Source: Sphingomonadales bacterium | GTDB taxonomy: Bacteria > Pseudomonadota > Alphaproteobacteria > Sphingomonadales > Sphingomonadaceae | DNA: 64,000 bases | NCBI GenBank assembly: GCA_004173185.1 | Contig: SEFZ01000008.1 | Coordinates: 124,001-188,000, forward strand | Direction of reading: 5' to 3' | Shown here: one piece after another, positions 34,373 to 42,733 of the stretch | How positions within the stretch are numbered: position 1 is the stretch's first letter | Layout: the number at the start of each line of letters is the position of its first letter | Made by a program: the position numbers and the translations under genes | The notes under the pieces: generated by a model | Told to the model about the DNA's origin: nothing | Database searches by the model: none | What the model saw: only the letters and a program-made list of their open reading frames with translations

Positions 34373-35622
34373 AACCGGGCGCGCCTGTGAACGCGCTCAC
34401 CTCACGCGAGGTGCTGCGACCCGAAAAGAAGGGGCTGGGCGGGCTGATCCAGCGGACGATGTTCGCGGCGATGCCGCCGGCCTTCACCTTCCTAAGGCGT
34501 TGGAGCCCGGTGACCAAGCTGGGCAGCATGTATCTGACGTCGCGCCACGACGATGTGCGCGAGGTGTTCGCTACCGATCCCGCGTTCGGCGTGCCCTATA
34601 AGCCCAAGCTCGACGTGATCATGGGCGGCCAGCCGTTCTTTCTCGGCATGGGCGACACGCCGCAATATCGGCATGACACCGATGCGATGCGCAAGGTGAT
34701 GCGCCGCGAGGATCTGCCGGCGCTCGGGCGTCAGGTTGAGGCGATGGCCGAGGGCATTGTCGCGGGGGCACCGGGACGGATCGAAGTGGTCGATACGCTG
34801 GTGCGCCGTGTCACCTTCTCGGTGCTGGGCGATTATTTCGGGGTGCCGGACCCGGTGGGCGGCGATCTGCGCGTCTGGGGCACACGGTTGTTCGAGTTTC
34901 AGTTCGTCGGTTCGATGAGCGACAAGGAGTTGCGGGCCGAGGTCGATCAGATCGCCCCGGCATTGCGCGCGCATATTCAGAACGAGATCAGCCGCCGCCG
35001 CGCCGCGCCGGGCAAGGACGATGTGTTGTCGCGCAGCCTCGCCGAGCAAAAGGCCGGGACGAGCGGTTTCACCGATGACGAAATTCGCACCGCGGTGATG
35101 GGCTTCATCGTCGGCGGGCCGCCCCAGCCGCCCATGGTGGTGCCACAGGCGATGGAGCAGTTGCTGCGCCGCCCCGAAGCGCTTGCCGGTGCGCAGGCGG
35201 CGGCGCGCGCCGATGACGATGAATTGCTCGCGCGCTATGTGTTGGAGGCTATGCGTTTCGATCCGCTTGCGCCGGGGCTTCCGCGCAATGTGCTGACCGA
35301 TTGGACGCTGGCGAAGGGCACCCGGCACGAGCGGACCATCCCGGCGGGCTCGACCGTGCTCGCCGCCTTCGCTTCGGCGATGATGGACCCGCGCCGCGTT
35401 GCCAATCCCCGGTGCTTCGACGTCAACCGACCGGCCAGCGATTATATTCACTTCGGCTATGATCTGCATCAGTGCTTCGGCATCCATATCAACCGCGCCA
35501 CGCTGCACATGATGCTCAAGCCGCTGCTCAAGCGGCCCAATCTGCGCCGCGCTTCCGGCAGCGCCGGGCGGCTGCACAAGAACGGGCCGTTTGCGGCTTC
35601 GCTCACCGTGACTTTCGGCTGA
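34369..35622 (+). CDS. Cytochrome P450 with atypical I-helix
   Basis: 417 residues. The haem-thiolate loop reads HFGYDLHQCFG with the ligand Cys at about 369, and the K-helix ExxR is E293-A-M-R296. The I-helix, however, reads VGGPPQPPMVV at about 248-258, where ordinary P450s have A-G-x-[D/E]-T. The acid-alcohol pair used for O2 activation is therefore absent. Such a loss is known in peroxide-using P450s (for example CYP152 peroxygenases), and coupling to a DyP peroxidase gene fits a peroxide-linked reaction, though this is inference. GTG start overlaps the DyP stop by 4 nt. No ferredoxin lies in the operon; an adrenodoxin-like one is 5 kb away. The substrate is unknown. Confidence 0.9.
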   Translation: MKPGAPVNALTSREVLRPEKKGLGGLIQRTMFAAMPPAFTFLRRWSPVTKLGSMYLTSRHDDVREVFATDPAFGVPYKPKLDVIMGGQPFFLGMGDTPQYRHDTDAMRKVMRREDLPALGRQVEAMAEGIVAGAPGRIEVVDTLVRRVTFSVLGDYFGVPDPVGGDLRVWGTRLFEFQFVGSMSDKELRAEVDQIAPALRAHIQNEISRRRAAPGKDDVLSRSLAEQKAGTSGFTDDEIRTAVMGFIVGGPPQPPMVVPQAMEQLLRRPEALAGAQAAARADDDELLARYVLEAMRFDPLAPGLPRNVLTDWTLAKGTRHERTIPAGSTVLAAFASAMMDPRRVANPRCFDVNRPASDYIHFGYDLHQCFGIHINRATLHMMLKPLLKRPNLRRASGSAGRLHKNGPFAASLTVTFG

Positions 35623-35746
35623 GCGCGCACAGCGATTCGATTTAGCGTCAAAACTCAGACAAGCGCTGCTGCGTCGCGGCAGGGCGATGCTGCAATGCGG
35701 TAAGCGTCTGAAACTGGGTCACATAATTCAACGTCAAATGTATGAG

Positions 35747-35775
35747 TTGACAGTCGTGACCCCGAGGCATAGCAA
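35747..35775 (+). promoter_or_regulatory. Candidate sigma-70-like promoter for the TonB receptor at 35846
   Basis: TTGACA at 35747-35752 is followed after 17 nt by TAGCAA at 35770-35775. The -10 match is modest. The rest of the 223-nt gap shows only a small hairpin (CATCGC/GCGATG near 35790-35808). Confidence 0.4.
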
Positions 35776-35845
35776 ATGTGACCGCTAACATCGCGCAAAT
35801 GCGATGAGGTGACACGGCCCGATAGAGGCCAATGAGGAGGGGATT

Positions 35846-38800
35846 ATGCGCAAGCGTTTTGCAACCAATTTTTCTGCGCGTCGTGCGGCGATGCTGGGTG
35901 CGGTGCTGCTGGCAGGGACCGCTTGGCCTGCGCTCGCGCAGCCGATGACCGATCCCACCGGCGATGCCAAAGCGGCGCAGGATACGCCCGCTCCCTTGGC
36001 CGATCCCGATGAGGAAGAGATCGTCGTCAGCGGCTACCGGGCATCGCTCGCCAGCTCAACCAATGCGAAGAAGAACTCGACCGGCTTCAGCGACACGATC
36101 TTCGCTGAGGATATCGGCAAGTTCCCCGACACCAATATCGCTGAATCGTTCAACCGTATTCCCGGCGTGACGATCAGCCGCGAAGTGACCGGCGAAGGCC
36201 TGAACGTCACGATCCGTGGCCTTGGTACCAACTTCACCCGCGTGCTGCTGAACGGCGCACCGGTCGCAGTCGCCTCGACCGGCCGTACCGATGCGCAGAA
36301 CACCAACCGCGAAGTCGATCTCGACATGTTCCCGACCGAGCTGTTCACCCAGCTCACCGTGAACAAGAGCGGCATCGCCAGCATGGTCGAGGGCGGCGCG
36401 GCCGGCACGGTCAACATGCGCAGCGCGCGACCGTTCGACAGCCCGGGAATGCGAGTCAGCTATGGCGGGCAGCTCACCAAGAACACCAATGCCGATAAAT
36501 GGGGCTATCGCGGGCATCTGCTCGGCAGCGCCACGTTTGGCGATTTCGGTATTCTCGTCGGTGTTGCGGGCGTGAAGAACCAGGTCCGCACCACCGGCTA
36601 TGAATCGGTCGGTTGGACCAATCCGGCATTGACGGCGGCGCAGCGCACGAGCGGCACGCTGAACGGCACGGGCGGCGGCAACTGGACGATCCCGGCTACC
36701 GTTCCGGCCAATGCAGGCAACGGCCTGACCACGGGCACCGTGATCGATCAGGCATTCCTGCTCGCGCGCAACCCCGGCGTGACGATCGACCAGATCGACA
36801 ACGGCCTGATCCCGCGCCTTGGCCGTCCGATGGATGAGTTTGGCACCAAGGAGCGCATCAACGCGATCGCCAGCCTCGAATATAAAAGCGGCGGCTTCCA
36901 TGCCTTTGTCGACGGCATGTACGGCAAGAAGGACAACAAGCTTGAGCGCATCGACATCAACTGGGTCGGCCGCAACGGCGCGGTGATCCCGCTGAATACC
37001 ACCTATGACAAAGCGGATTGCATCACGGGCTGCGTGGTCACCAAGGGCACGTATGCCAACGCCCAGTGGTTCCTCGAATATCGCCCGCATCTGGAGCAGA
37101 CCGAGTTCTGGGGAATCAACCCGGGCTTCGATTACGAGATCGCCGACAACCTGAAGGTTGCGGTGCAGGGCAATTACACCAAGAGCGACTTCCACCGTGA
37201 ATCGCCGACGGTGCTGGTGATCACGCCGGCAAGCTCGGGCGTGACGGTGTTCTACGACAACACTAATGGCGAAATGCCGAACGTCACCACCAATATCGAT
37301 TTGAACAACCCCGCCAATTTCGGCTGGCCGGGCGGTCGCGTGAACATCCAGGATGAGCGCCGCAATACCGAGACCAAGGGTATTCGCGGTGACCTGACCT
37401 GGGGCGATGACCGGCTCAACGTCAAGGTTGGCGGCGCATGGGACGATGTCTCGCGGCGTATCCGGGCATTCGACAACAGCCAGAACTGGCAGAACGCGGT
37501 CTGCGGCAATCGCCCCAGCGTGAACCTGCCGAGCCCGAACACCCAGCCGCCCTGCAACGGCCTCAACGCCCCGGGTGCAGCACCTGCGGGCTATCCCACC
37601 TATCCGGCTTATGGCACCGGCTTCACCTCGGGCTCGACCGGCCCGGTCAGCTATCTGGGCTCGCTGATCCCCAACGCTGCGGTGCCGAGCTTCCTGAAGG
37701 CTGGCCCGAGCGGGTTCGTCACGGTGGATTGGGACAAGTTCAAGGCTGCGTCGCAATACGATACGTTCCACAACGCAGCGACCGAGGCCGGTTCGTCGAA
37801 CACCGGCGCGAATGGCGGGTTCGTCCGTGAGAAGACCAAGGCTGCGTTCGCCGAGGTCAACGGCAATCTCCCGCTCGGCGGCGGCGATCTGCGGTTCAAT
37901 GCGGGCCTGCGTTATGTCGCTACCGATCAGCAGATCGGCGGCCGCGTGACGATCACCGATCCGCGCAACAATATCGATCCCGATGGCGCCGGCCCGCTTC
38001 CCGCGGCCTGCCCGGGCGGCGGCGCCAATCTGCGCGATGGCTCCTGCTATCCGAACATCGTCAACTTCGTCACGACGAACGCCAAGTACGATAACTGGCT
38101 GCCATCGGCGAGCGGTGCATTCAGCATCACCGAGAACGCAATCGTGCGTGCATCGGCATCGCGGACGATGACCCGCCCGAACCCCAATACGATGCTTCCG
38201 GGCCTGAACTTCAGCAGCCCGTCGGCCGATACCGGATCGGTTGGCAATCCATCGCTGACTCCGTTCATTTCGACCAATTTCGATCTGGGGTTCGAATACT
38301 ACACGGGTCAGGAAGGCTATGTCGGCTTCACGGCCTTCCGGAAGGCCGTCACGGGCTTCACCACCAACGGCAGCGTCACGGTGCCTTTCGCATCGCTGGC
38401 AACCTATGGCGTGACCTATGACACGCTTTCGCCGACCCAGCAGACGGCGATAAATTCGCGTGGCGGTCCGAACTCGGCAACGGTGGTGCTGACCCAGCAG
38501 GTCAACGCGACCGGCACGCTCAAGGTCAACGGCCTTGAAGTGAACTGGGTGCAGCCGCTCGACTTCCTGCTCGGCAAGATCGGCGTCGACGGCTTCGGCT
38601 TCAACGCCAACCTCACGCTGATCGATCAGACCGGTTCGGGTGCCGCTCCGGCGGTTGCCACGGGCGTCTCGCCGGTGACCTACAACATCACCGGATATTA
38701 CGAGAATCACGGCCTGAGCACCCGTCTGAGCTACACGTTCAACCGCGGTTCGATCACGTCGGGCACCAACCAGAACGGCATCCCGCTGGCTGCGCTTTAC

Positions 38801-39004
38801 AGCGACGATTATGGCCAGCTCGATCTCTCCGCGAGCGTGGATTTCGCCGAGGTGCTCGATCTGAAATGGGCACCGCAGCTGACGCTCGATGTGCAGAACA
38901 TCACCAAGCAGAAGCAGCGCAGCTACTTCCAGTTCGAGAATGCCGCCTTCACCGTCTATAATCCCGGACGGCAGGTCATGGTCGGGCTCCGCGGTCGCTT
39001 CTAA
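35846..39004 (+). CDS. Large TonB-dependent receptor (Caulobacter/Xanthomonas carbohydrate-type class)
   Basis: 1,052 residues. The signal peptide ends at PALAQ (about residue 32). EEIVVSGYRASLASSTNAKK is the typical start of the TIGR01782-like receptor class found in Caulobacter, Xanthomonas and sphingomonads. The plug follows with FPDTNIAESFNRIPGVTISRE and IRGLGTNFTRVLLNG. The barrel ends in VGLRGRF with the terminal Phe. Residues 495-620 hold long Pro/Gly/Asn-rich extracellular loops. ATG at 35846 has GAGGAGGGG upstream. Receptors of this class usually take up plant or algal glycans or their derivatives, and the downstream ROK sugar kinase is consistent with that. The ligand is not known. 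Confidence 0.94.
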   Translation: MRKRFATNFSARRAAMLGAVLLAGTAWPALAQPMTDPTGDAKAAQDTPAPLADPDEEEIVVSGYRASLASSTNAKKNSTGFSDTIFAEDIGKFPDTNIAESFNRIPGVTISREVTGEGLNVTIRGLGTNFTRVLLNGAPVAVASTGRTDAQNTNREVDLDMFPTELFTQLTVNKSGIASMVEGGAAGTVNMRSARPFDSPGMRVSYGGQLTKNTNADKWGYRGHLLGSATFGDFGILVGVAGVKNQVRTTGYESVGWTNPALTAAQRTSGTLNGTGGGNWTIPATVPANAGNGLTTGTVIDQAFLLARNPGVTIDQIDNGLIPRLGRPMDEFGTKERINAIASLEYKSGGFHAFVDGMYGKKDNKLERIDINWVGRNGAVIPLNTTYDKADCITGCVVTKGTYANAQWFLEYRPHLEQTEFWGINPGFDYEIADNLKVAVQGNYTKSDFHRESPTVLVITPASSGVTVFYDNTNGEMPNVTTNIDLNNPANFGWPGGRVNIQDERRNTETKGIRGDLTWGDDRLNVKVGGAWDDVSRRIRAFDNSQNWQNAVCGNRPSVNLPSPNTQPPCNGLNAPGAAPAGYPTYPAYGTGFTSGSTGPVSYLGSLIPNAAVPSFLKAGPSGFVTVDWDKFKAASQYDTFHNAATEAGSSNTGANGGFVREKTKAAFAEVNGNLPLGGGDLRFNAGLRYVATDQQIGGRVTITDPRNNIDPDGAGPLPAACPGGGANLRDGSCYPNIVNFVTTNAKYDNWLPSASGAFSITENAIVRASASRTMTRPNPNTMLPGLNFSSPSADTGSVGNPSLTPFISTNFDLGFEYYTGQEGYVGFTAFRKAVTGFTTNGSVTVPFASLATYGVTYDTLSPTQQTAINSRGGPNSATVVLTQQVNATGTLKVNGLEVNWVQPLDFLLGKIGVDGFGFNANLTLIDQTGSGAAPAVATGVSPVTYNITGYYENHGLSTRLSYTFNRGSITSGTNQNGIPLAALYSDDYGQLDLSASVDFAEVLDLKWAPQLTLDVQNITKQKQRSYFQFENAAFTVYNPGRQVMVGLRGRF

Positions 39005-39026
39005 GGCGCCGTGGAAAAGGGGGCGT

Positions 39027-39050
39027 GGCGGCCGGGAGTAACTGGCCGCC
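39027..39050 (+). repeat. Perfect inverted repeat after the receptor gene
   Basis: GGCGGCC (39027-39033) and GGCCGCC (39044-39050) form a 7-bp stem 22 nt after the stop, with a 10-nt loop and no T tract. It may stabilise the mRNA 3' end. Confidence 0.5.
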
Positions 39051-39087
39051 GCTGCCACCCCAAGCCACGATCGGCATTTCCGCATCT

Positions 39088-39115
39088 GGGGTCGTCTTCG
39101 GGCGGCCTCTTTTTT
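39088..39115 (+). terminator. Rho-independent terminator with UUCG tetraloop
   Basis: GGGGTCGTC (39088-39096) pairs with GGCGGCCTC (39101-39109), including three G-U pairs, around a TTCG loop. Six T follow. It separates the receptor from the ROK kinase gene. Confidence 0.8.
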
Positions 39116-39144
39116 GTCTGCGCGGCATGGGGTAGCGCTGGGGC

Positions 39145-40032
39145 ATGGTATCCTCTCCGCTGATCGCCGGCCTGGAACTGGGCGGCACCAAATGCGTCGC
39201 GATCCTGGGCACCGGGCCGGATGACGTTCGCGACCGCGTGACCGTGCCGACCAATGACCCGGCCACGACGCTCGCGGCGCTGGAGGCGGTGCTCGACGGG
39301 TGGCAGTTCGATGCGCTCGGCATTGCCAGCTTCGGACCGCTGGAGCTTGATCCCGCCAAGCCCGATTTCGGATCGATCACCGCGACGACCAAGCCGGGCT
39401 GGACGGGCACCGACCTGACCAGACGACTTGCCCGCTATGCCAAGCCGCTGGCGATCCAGACCGATGTGGTCGGCGCTGCGTTCGCCGAGGCGCGATGGGG
39501 GGCGGGGCAGGGGCTTTCCACCCACGCTTATATCACCATCGGCACCGGCGTTGGCGTTGGCCTGATCGCGGGTGGCAGGCCGGTGCAGGGCGTTGCGCAT
39601 GGCGAGGCGGGGCATATGCGCGTGGCGCGTGTGCCGGGCGATGGCTTTGCGGGCTGGTGCCCCTTTCACGGCGATTGCGTCGAAGGGCTGATTTCCGGGC
39701 CGGCGCTGGAGCAGCGCTTTGGCTGCCCGGGACAGGAATTGCCGGACGAGGGGCCGCAATGGGATTTGTTCGTCCATGACCTGACCGGACTGCTGCACAA
39801 TCTCGTCACGGTTGCCGCGCCCGAGCGGATCGCGATCGGCGGCGGGGTGATCGCGGCGCGCGAGCATCTGTTTGCGCGGCTGCGCGTGCGGCTGGCGGAG
39901 AGCATTGGCGGCTATGGCTCGCTCGCGGGCTATGCCAGGGAGCTTGACCGGCGGCTGGGTCCGCCGGGGCTGGGGACGCTGGCCGGGCCGATGGGCGCAA
40001 TCGCGATGGGGCTTGAGGCGCTGGACGCCTAG
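39145..40032 (+). CDS. ROK-family sugar kinase, fructokinase-like
   Basis: 295 residues. The ATP-binding LELGGTKCVAILG at the N-terminus, the ITIGTGVGVGLI segment and HGEAGHMRV fit the ROK family. The zinc-type motif WCPFHGDCVEGLISGPA is characteristic of the fructokinase branch (YdhR/ScrK type). The catalytic Asp is likely in QTDVVGAAFAEARWG. It would phosphorylate a hexose, probably fructose, with ATP in the cytoplasm. ATG at 39145 has only a GGGG-like ribosome site. The gene is separated from the receptor by a terminator, so it has its own promoter. It converges on the glycosylase gene with a 4-nt overlap of stops. Confidence 0.9.
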   Translation: MVSSPLIAGLELGGTKCVAILGTGPDDVRDRVTVPTNDPATTLAALEAVLDGWQFDALGIASFGPLELDPAKPDFGSITATTKPGWTGTDLTRRLARYAKPLAIQTDVVGAAFAEARWGAGQGLSTHAYITIGTGVGVGLIAGGRPVQGVAHGEAGHMRVARVPGDGFAGWCPFHGDCVEGLISGPALEQRFGCPGQELPDEGPQWDLFVHDLTGLLHNLVTVAAPERIAIGGGVIAAREHLFARLRVRLAESIGGYGSLAGYARELDRRLGPPGLGTLAGPMGAIAMGLEALDA

Positions 40033-40652
40033 ATCACGTCCATATCCACCTTGTAATGATGCCAGGCGAAGATCGCCGCTGCGCCGCGATGGGGGCGCCA
40101 GGCTTCGCCGATTTCGCGGAGCAGCTTTTCGCTGGGGCGCTCCGTATGGCCGAGCATCCGGCCGATCTCGATCTGGACCGCGAGGTCGCCCGCCGGCCAC
40201 ATATCGGCGCGGCCCTCGGCGAAGAGCAAATATATCTCTGCCGACCAGCGCCCGATGCCCTTGACCCGCACCAATTGCGCGATGGCTTCCTCGTCATCGG
40301 AGGGCAGGTTTTTCAAGTCGAGCGCGCCGCTGGTGACTTCTTCGGCGAGACTGCGGGCATAGCTGGCTTTTTGCCGCGAGAGCCCAGCGGCGCGGAGTGT
40401 TTCGTCGGAGGCGGCAGCGACGATTTCCGGCTTGGTCAGGTCGCCAAGCGCGGCTTCCAGCTTCTTCCAGATCGATGCGGCCGCGGCGACGCTGACCTGC
40501 TGGCCGATGATCGTGCGGAGCAGCGTTTCATAGCCGCGATCGCGAATCCGTGGCTCGGGATAGCCGGCGCGCTCGATCCCCTCGGCGATAGCGGGCTCGA
40601 TCTTCGCGAGGGCATCGAGCGAGGATTTGAGCTGCTCTGCGGTAAGACCCAT
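40029..40652 (-). CDS. DNA-3-methyladenine glycosylase II (AlkA-like, HhH-GPD superfamily)
   Basis: 207 residues. The helix-hairpin-helix reads LVRVKGIGRWSAEIYLLF, and the catalytic Asp follows in WPAGDLAVQIEIGR, the usual HhH-GPD arrangement. TLLRTIIGQQVSVAAAASIW is the conserved AlkA-type helix. There is no iron-sulfur cluster loop, so it is not an endonuclease III or MutY. It removes alkylated bases by hydrolysing the N-glycosidic bond. The ATG at 40652 is chosen because AAGGA sits 8 nt upstream; the ATG at 40661 has no spacing to that site. It is divergent from the ferredoxin gene across a 63-nt gap. Confidence 0.93.
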   Translation of the reverse strand: MGLTAEQLKSSLDALAKIEPAIAEGIERAGYPEPRIRDRGYETLLRTIIGQQVSVAAAASIWKKLEAALGDLTKPEIVAAASDETLRAAGLSRQKASYARSLAEEVTSGALDLKNLPSDDEEAIAQLVRVKGIGRWSAEIYLLFAEGRADMWPAGDLAVQIEIGRMLGHTERPSEKLLREIGEAWRPHRGAAAIFAWHHYKVDMDVI

Positions 40653-40715
40653 CGGACACATCCTTGAAACGAAGCGGGGAAGGCTGCATGAGGCCGCCAA
40701 TCGGAGGAGATTTAC

Positions 40716-41033
40716 ATGCCTAAGCTTATCGTCGTGACCCGTGATGGGGAAGAACGTGAAGTCACGGGACAGGCGGGGCTTTCGGTGATGGAAGTGATCC
40801 GTGAGAGCGGGTTCGATGAATTGCTCGCTTTGTGCGGTGGCTGCTGCAGTTGCGCGACCTGCCATGTGCATGTCGATCCGGAATTTGCTGCCAAACTTCC
40901 GGCGCTGAGCGAGGATGAAGACGATCTGCTGGAAAGTTCGGCCGGTCGCGACAGCCGTTCGCGGCTATCGTGCCAATTGCCGTTCACCGACGATCTCGAC
41001 GGGCTGCGCGTGACGATCGCCGAAGAGGATTGA
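40716..41033 (+). CDS. 2Fe-2S ferredoxin, adrenodoxin type
   Basis: 105 residues. The cluster ligands fit C40-x5-C46-x2-C49 and C86, the vertebrate/bacterial adrenodoxin spacing; Cys43 and Cys44 are extra. The acidic tract [13 protein letters not shown] (about 63-75) matches the partner-docking helix of this class. It carries electrons from a ferredoxin reductase to P450s or oxygenases in the cytoplasm. ATG at 40716 has GGAGGAG upstream. It stands alone between divergent and convergent genes. A P450 is encoded 5 kb away, but that P450 seems adapted to peroxide, so the partner is uncertain. Confidence 0.95.
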   Translation: MPKLIVVTRDGEEREVTGQAGLSVMEVIRESGFDELLALCGGCCSCATCHVHVDPEFAAKLPALSEDEDDLLESSAGRDSRSRLSCQLPFTDDLDGLRVTIAEED

Positions 41034-41040
41034 GGCGCGC

Positions 41041-41080
41041 GCGGCGGGAAAGCGAGGCCGGGAGCCAGCTTTCCGGCCGC
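41041..41080 (+). terminator. Long hairpin after the ferredoxin gene
   Basis: GCGGCGGGAAAGC (41041-41053) pairs with GCTTTCCGGCCGC (41068-41080) with one mismatch. No T run follows. It begins 8 nt after the ferredoxin stop. Confidence 0.5.
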
Positions 41081-41219
41081 GAATGTTCCCCAATGTTCGC
41101 GGTGACCAAGGGGGGCGGGTCGACGGTTTCAAAGAGCGGCGGCAGGTCTGCCAAAGCGACGCCGACCGCTTAGCCAAGCAGGTGAAATCCTACATTGCAA
41201 GCGGGGTGATCCGTAGCGT

Positions 41220-41243
41220 GTTCCCCTGCGCAGGCAGGGGAAC
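41220..41243. repeat. Perfect 10-bp inverted repeat between converging genes
   Basis: GTTCCCCTGC (41220-41229) and GCAGGGGAAC (41234-41243) surround a 4-nt loop. It lies 7 nt beyond the stop of the leftward lipoprotein gene and may act as its terminator. Its form recalls dispersed extragenic hairpins of sphingomonads, which is from memory and untested. Confidence 0.6.
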
Positions 41244-41249
41244 AGAGGA

Positions 41250-41966
41250 CTAGATCCCCTTCACTCGCAGCACCGCCGTCGGCGCGTCTTCGCTGGTCGG
41301 GGTGACTTTCCACGTCACGGTCTTGCTGGTGCCGCTGGTCTTGGCGCCGTCTTCCTGATTCTGGCTGACGATCTCGGCATCGGTGATCAGCGTGAAGGTG
41401 CCGTCGAGGCTGGCAGTGGCTTCCTCGGCCGAGGGCATGCCGCCATCGCCTTCCGATTGCTTGGCGAAGCCGGGCGCCTTTACGCGCACCTGATCCTTGC
41501 CGCGTAATTCGACCGCGACGAAGGGGAAGATCAGCCCGGTATCCTGATTATAGGGGAAGACGAAGTTATGCGTCAGCACGCCGCTGATCGCATATTCGAC
41601 GTAGAATTTTCCCTCGCCGCGATATTCGACGACGCTGTAGCCGGCCTCCTTGGCAAGCTTGGTGGCGATGTCGCGATACTTGGCATCCTTCTCCGCCTTT
41701 TGCTCGGGCGTGTCTTCGGGCATCGCGCTGTCATTGCCGGGCGCGGCATCGTCGCTGCTGTTGCTGAACGCCGACGCGAGACCGCCCATCGCCTTGGTCA
41801 TCAACCCCGCCATGTCGACCGCGAGAACCTCACCCTTATAGCTGTAGGTGAAGCTGCGATCGGCATGGACGGTCATCACCGAGGTGAACTTGCCGGGGAC
41901 GAACAGGCACGCGGCAAGCGCGAGCGGGATCAACAATGCGGCGGCGAGCGCCTTCCAGTGCTTCAT
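41250..41966 (-). CDS. Hypothetical lipoprotein
   Basis: 238 residues. The leader MKHWKALAAALLIPLALAAC ends in a lipobox with the modified Cys at residue 20. The mature part has a beta-rich pattern (SVMTVHADRSFTYSYKGEVLAVD and FYVEYAISGVLTHNF), a charged linker of about 35 residues rich in Asp, Glu, Pro and Lys (about 70-100), and a C-terminal region ending in APTAVLRVKGI. No enzyme motif is seen. I do not recognise a named family. ATG at 41966 has GGGAG 7 nt upstream. It lies 20 nt downstream of the rRNA methyltransferase gene on the same strand and is probably co-transcribed with it. Confidence 0.8.
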   Translation of the reverse strand: MKHWKALAAALLIPLALAACLFVPGKFTSVMTVHADRSFTYSYKGEVLAVDMAGLMTKAMGGLASAFSNSSDDAAPGNDSAMPEDTPEQKAEKDAKYRDIATKLAKEAGYSVVEYRGEGKFYVEYAISGVLTHNFVFPYNQDTGLIFPFVAVELRGKDQVRVKAPGFAKQSEGDGGMPSAEEATASLDGTFTLITDAEIVSQNQEDGAKTSGTSKTVTWKVTPTSEDAPTAVLRVKGI

Positions 41967-41986
41967 GCCTGTTCTCCCAATTTGAT

Positions 41987-42733
41987 TCAGCTTCGCGAGG
42001 CCACCGCATAGAGCGCGATGGCCGCAGCGTTCGATACGTTCAGGCTCTCGACCTTGTCCGAGATGGGCAGCTTGGCAAGCTGATCGCAATGCGCCTCGGT
42101 ATTCTGGCGCATGCCTTCGCCTTCTGCACCGAGGACGAGGCAGATGCGTGCCTTGCCCATCACTTCGGCCAGCGTCTGATCGCTATGCCCCGTCAGGCCG
42201 ATACGCCAGAAACCGGCTTTCTCGATCTCTTCGAGCGCGCGGGCCAGATTGACTACGCGGACCCAGGGCACGACTTCGAGCGTACCCGCGGCAGAGCGCG
42301 CCACCGTGCCCGATTCCGGAGGGGCGTGCCGGTCTTGCGTGACGATGCCGAGCGCATCGAACGCGGCTGCCGATCGCAGGATCGCGCCGACATTGTGCGG
42401 ATCGGTGACCTGATCGAGCACGAGCAGCGGGCGATCATCGTCCGCACCCTGTGCGAGCAGATCGCTGAGCCAGATTTCTTCCAGAGGATCGACATCGGCT
42501 ACCAGCCCCTGATGCGGGGCATCGCCCGGCACCAGCCGCCCGAGATCGGCGGCATTGGCATAGGTGATCTGGATGGTGCCCGGAATATCGAGCCCCTCCA
42601 GCGCTTCATGCGTGCCCCAGATCTGGCGCACGTTGCGCTCAGGGTTTTCGAGCGCCGCAAGCACCGCGTGCCGCCCGTAGAAGCGGGGACGCGATGGTGG
42701 AGCCTTGTTTGGGCGATGTCCGCGCTTAGCCAT
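41987..42733 (-). CDS. rlmB: SpoU-family rRNA 2'-O-methyltransferase (RlmB-like)
   Basis: 248 residues. The N-terminal substrate-binding domain begins FYGRHAVLAALENPER, as in RlmB (TrmH group 3). The SPOUT knot motifs are LVLDQVTDPHNVGAILRSAAAFDA (motif 1, about 104-127), LVLGAEGEGM (motif 2) and LPISDKVESLNVSNAAAIALY (motif 3). It would use S-adenosylmethionine to methylate the ribose of a guanosine in 23S rRNA, by family analogy G2251. A tRNA target cannot be excluded from sequence. Its ATG shares a base with the stop of the M28 peptidase gene (TAATG), suggesting coupled translation. Confidence 0.9.
   Translation of the reverse strand: MAKRGHRPNKAPPSRPRFYGRHAVLAALENPERNVRQIWGTHEALEGLDIPGTIQITYANAADLGRLVPGDAPHQGLVADVDPLEEIWLSDLLAQGADDDRPLLVLDQVTDPHNVGAILRSAAAFDALGIVTQDRHAPPESGTVARSAAGTLEVVPWVRVVNLARALEEIEKAGFWRIGLTGHSDQTLAEVMGKARICLVLGAEGEGMRQNTEAHCDQLAKLPISDKVESLNVSNAAAIALYAVASRS

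Noticed and set aside
36056..39085. A 1,009-codon open frame on the minus strand
   Set aside because: It mirrors the TonB receptor gene at 35846-39004 and lacks a ribosome site and any recognisable domain.
41034..41249. Possible small gene after the ferredoxin
   Set aside because: The short frame there lacks a ribosome site and overlaps stable hairpins; it is treated as intergenic.
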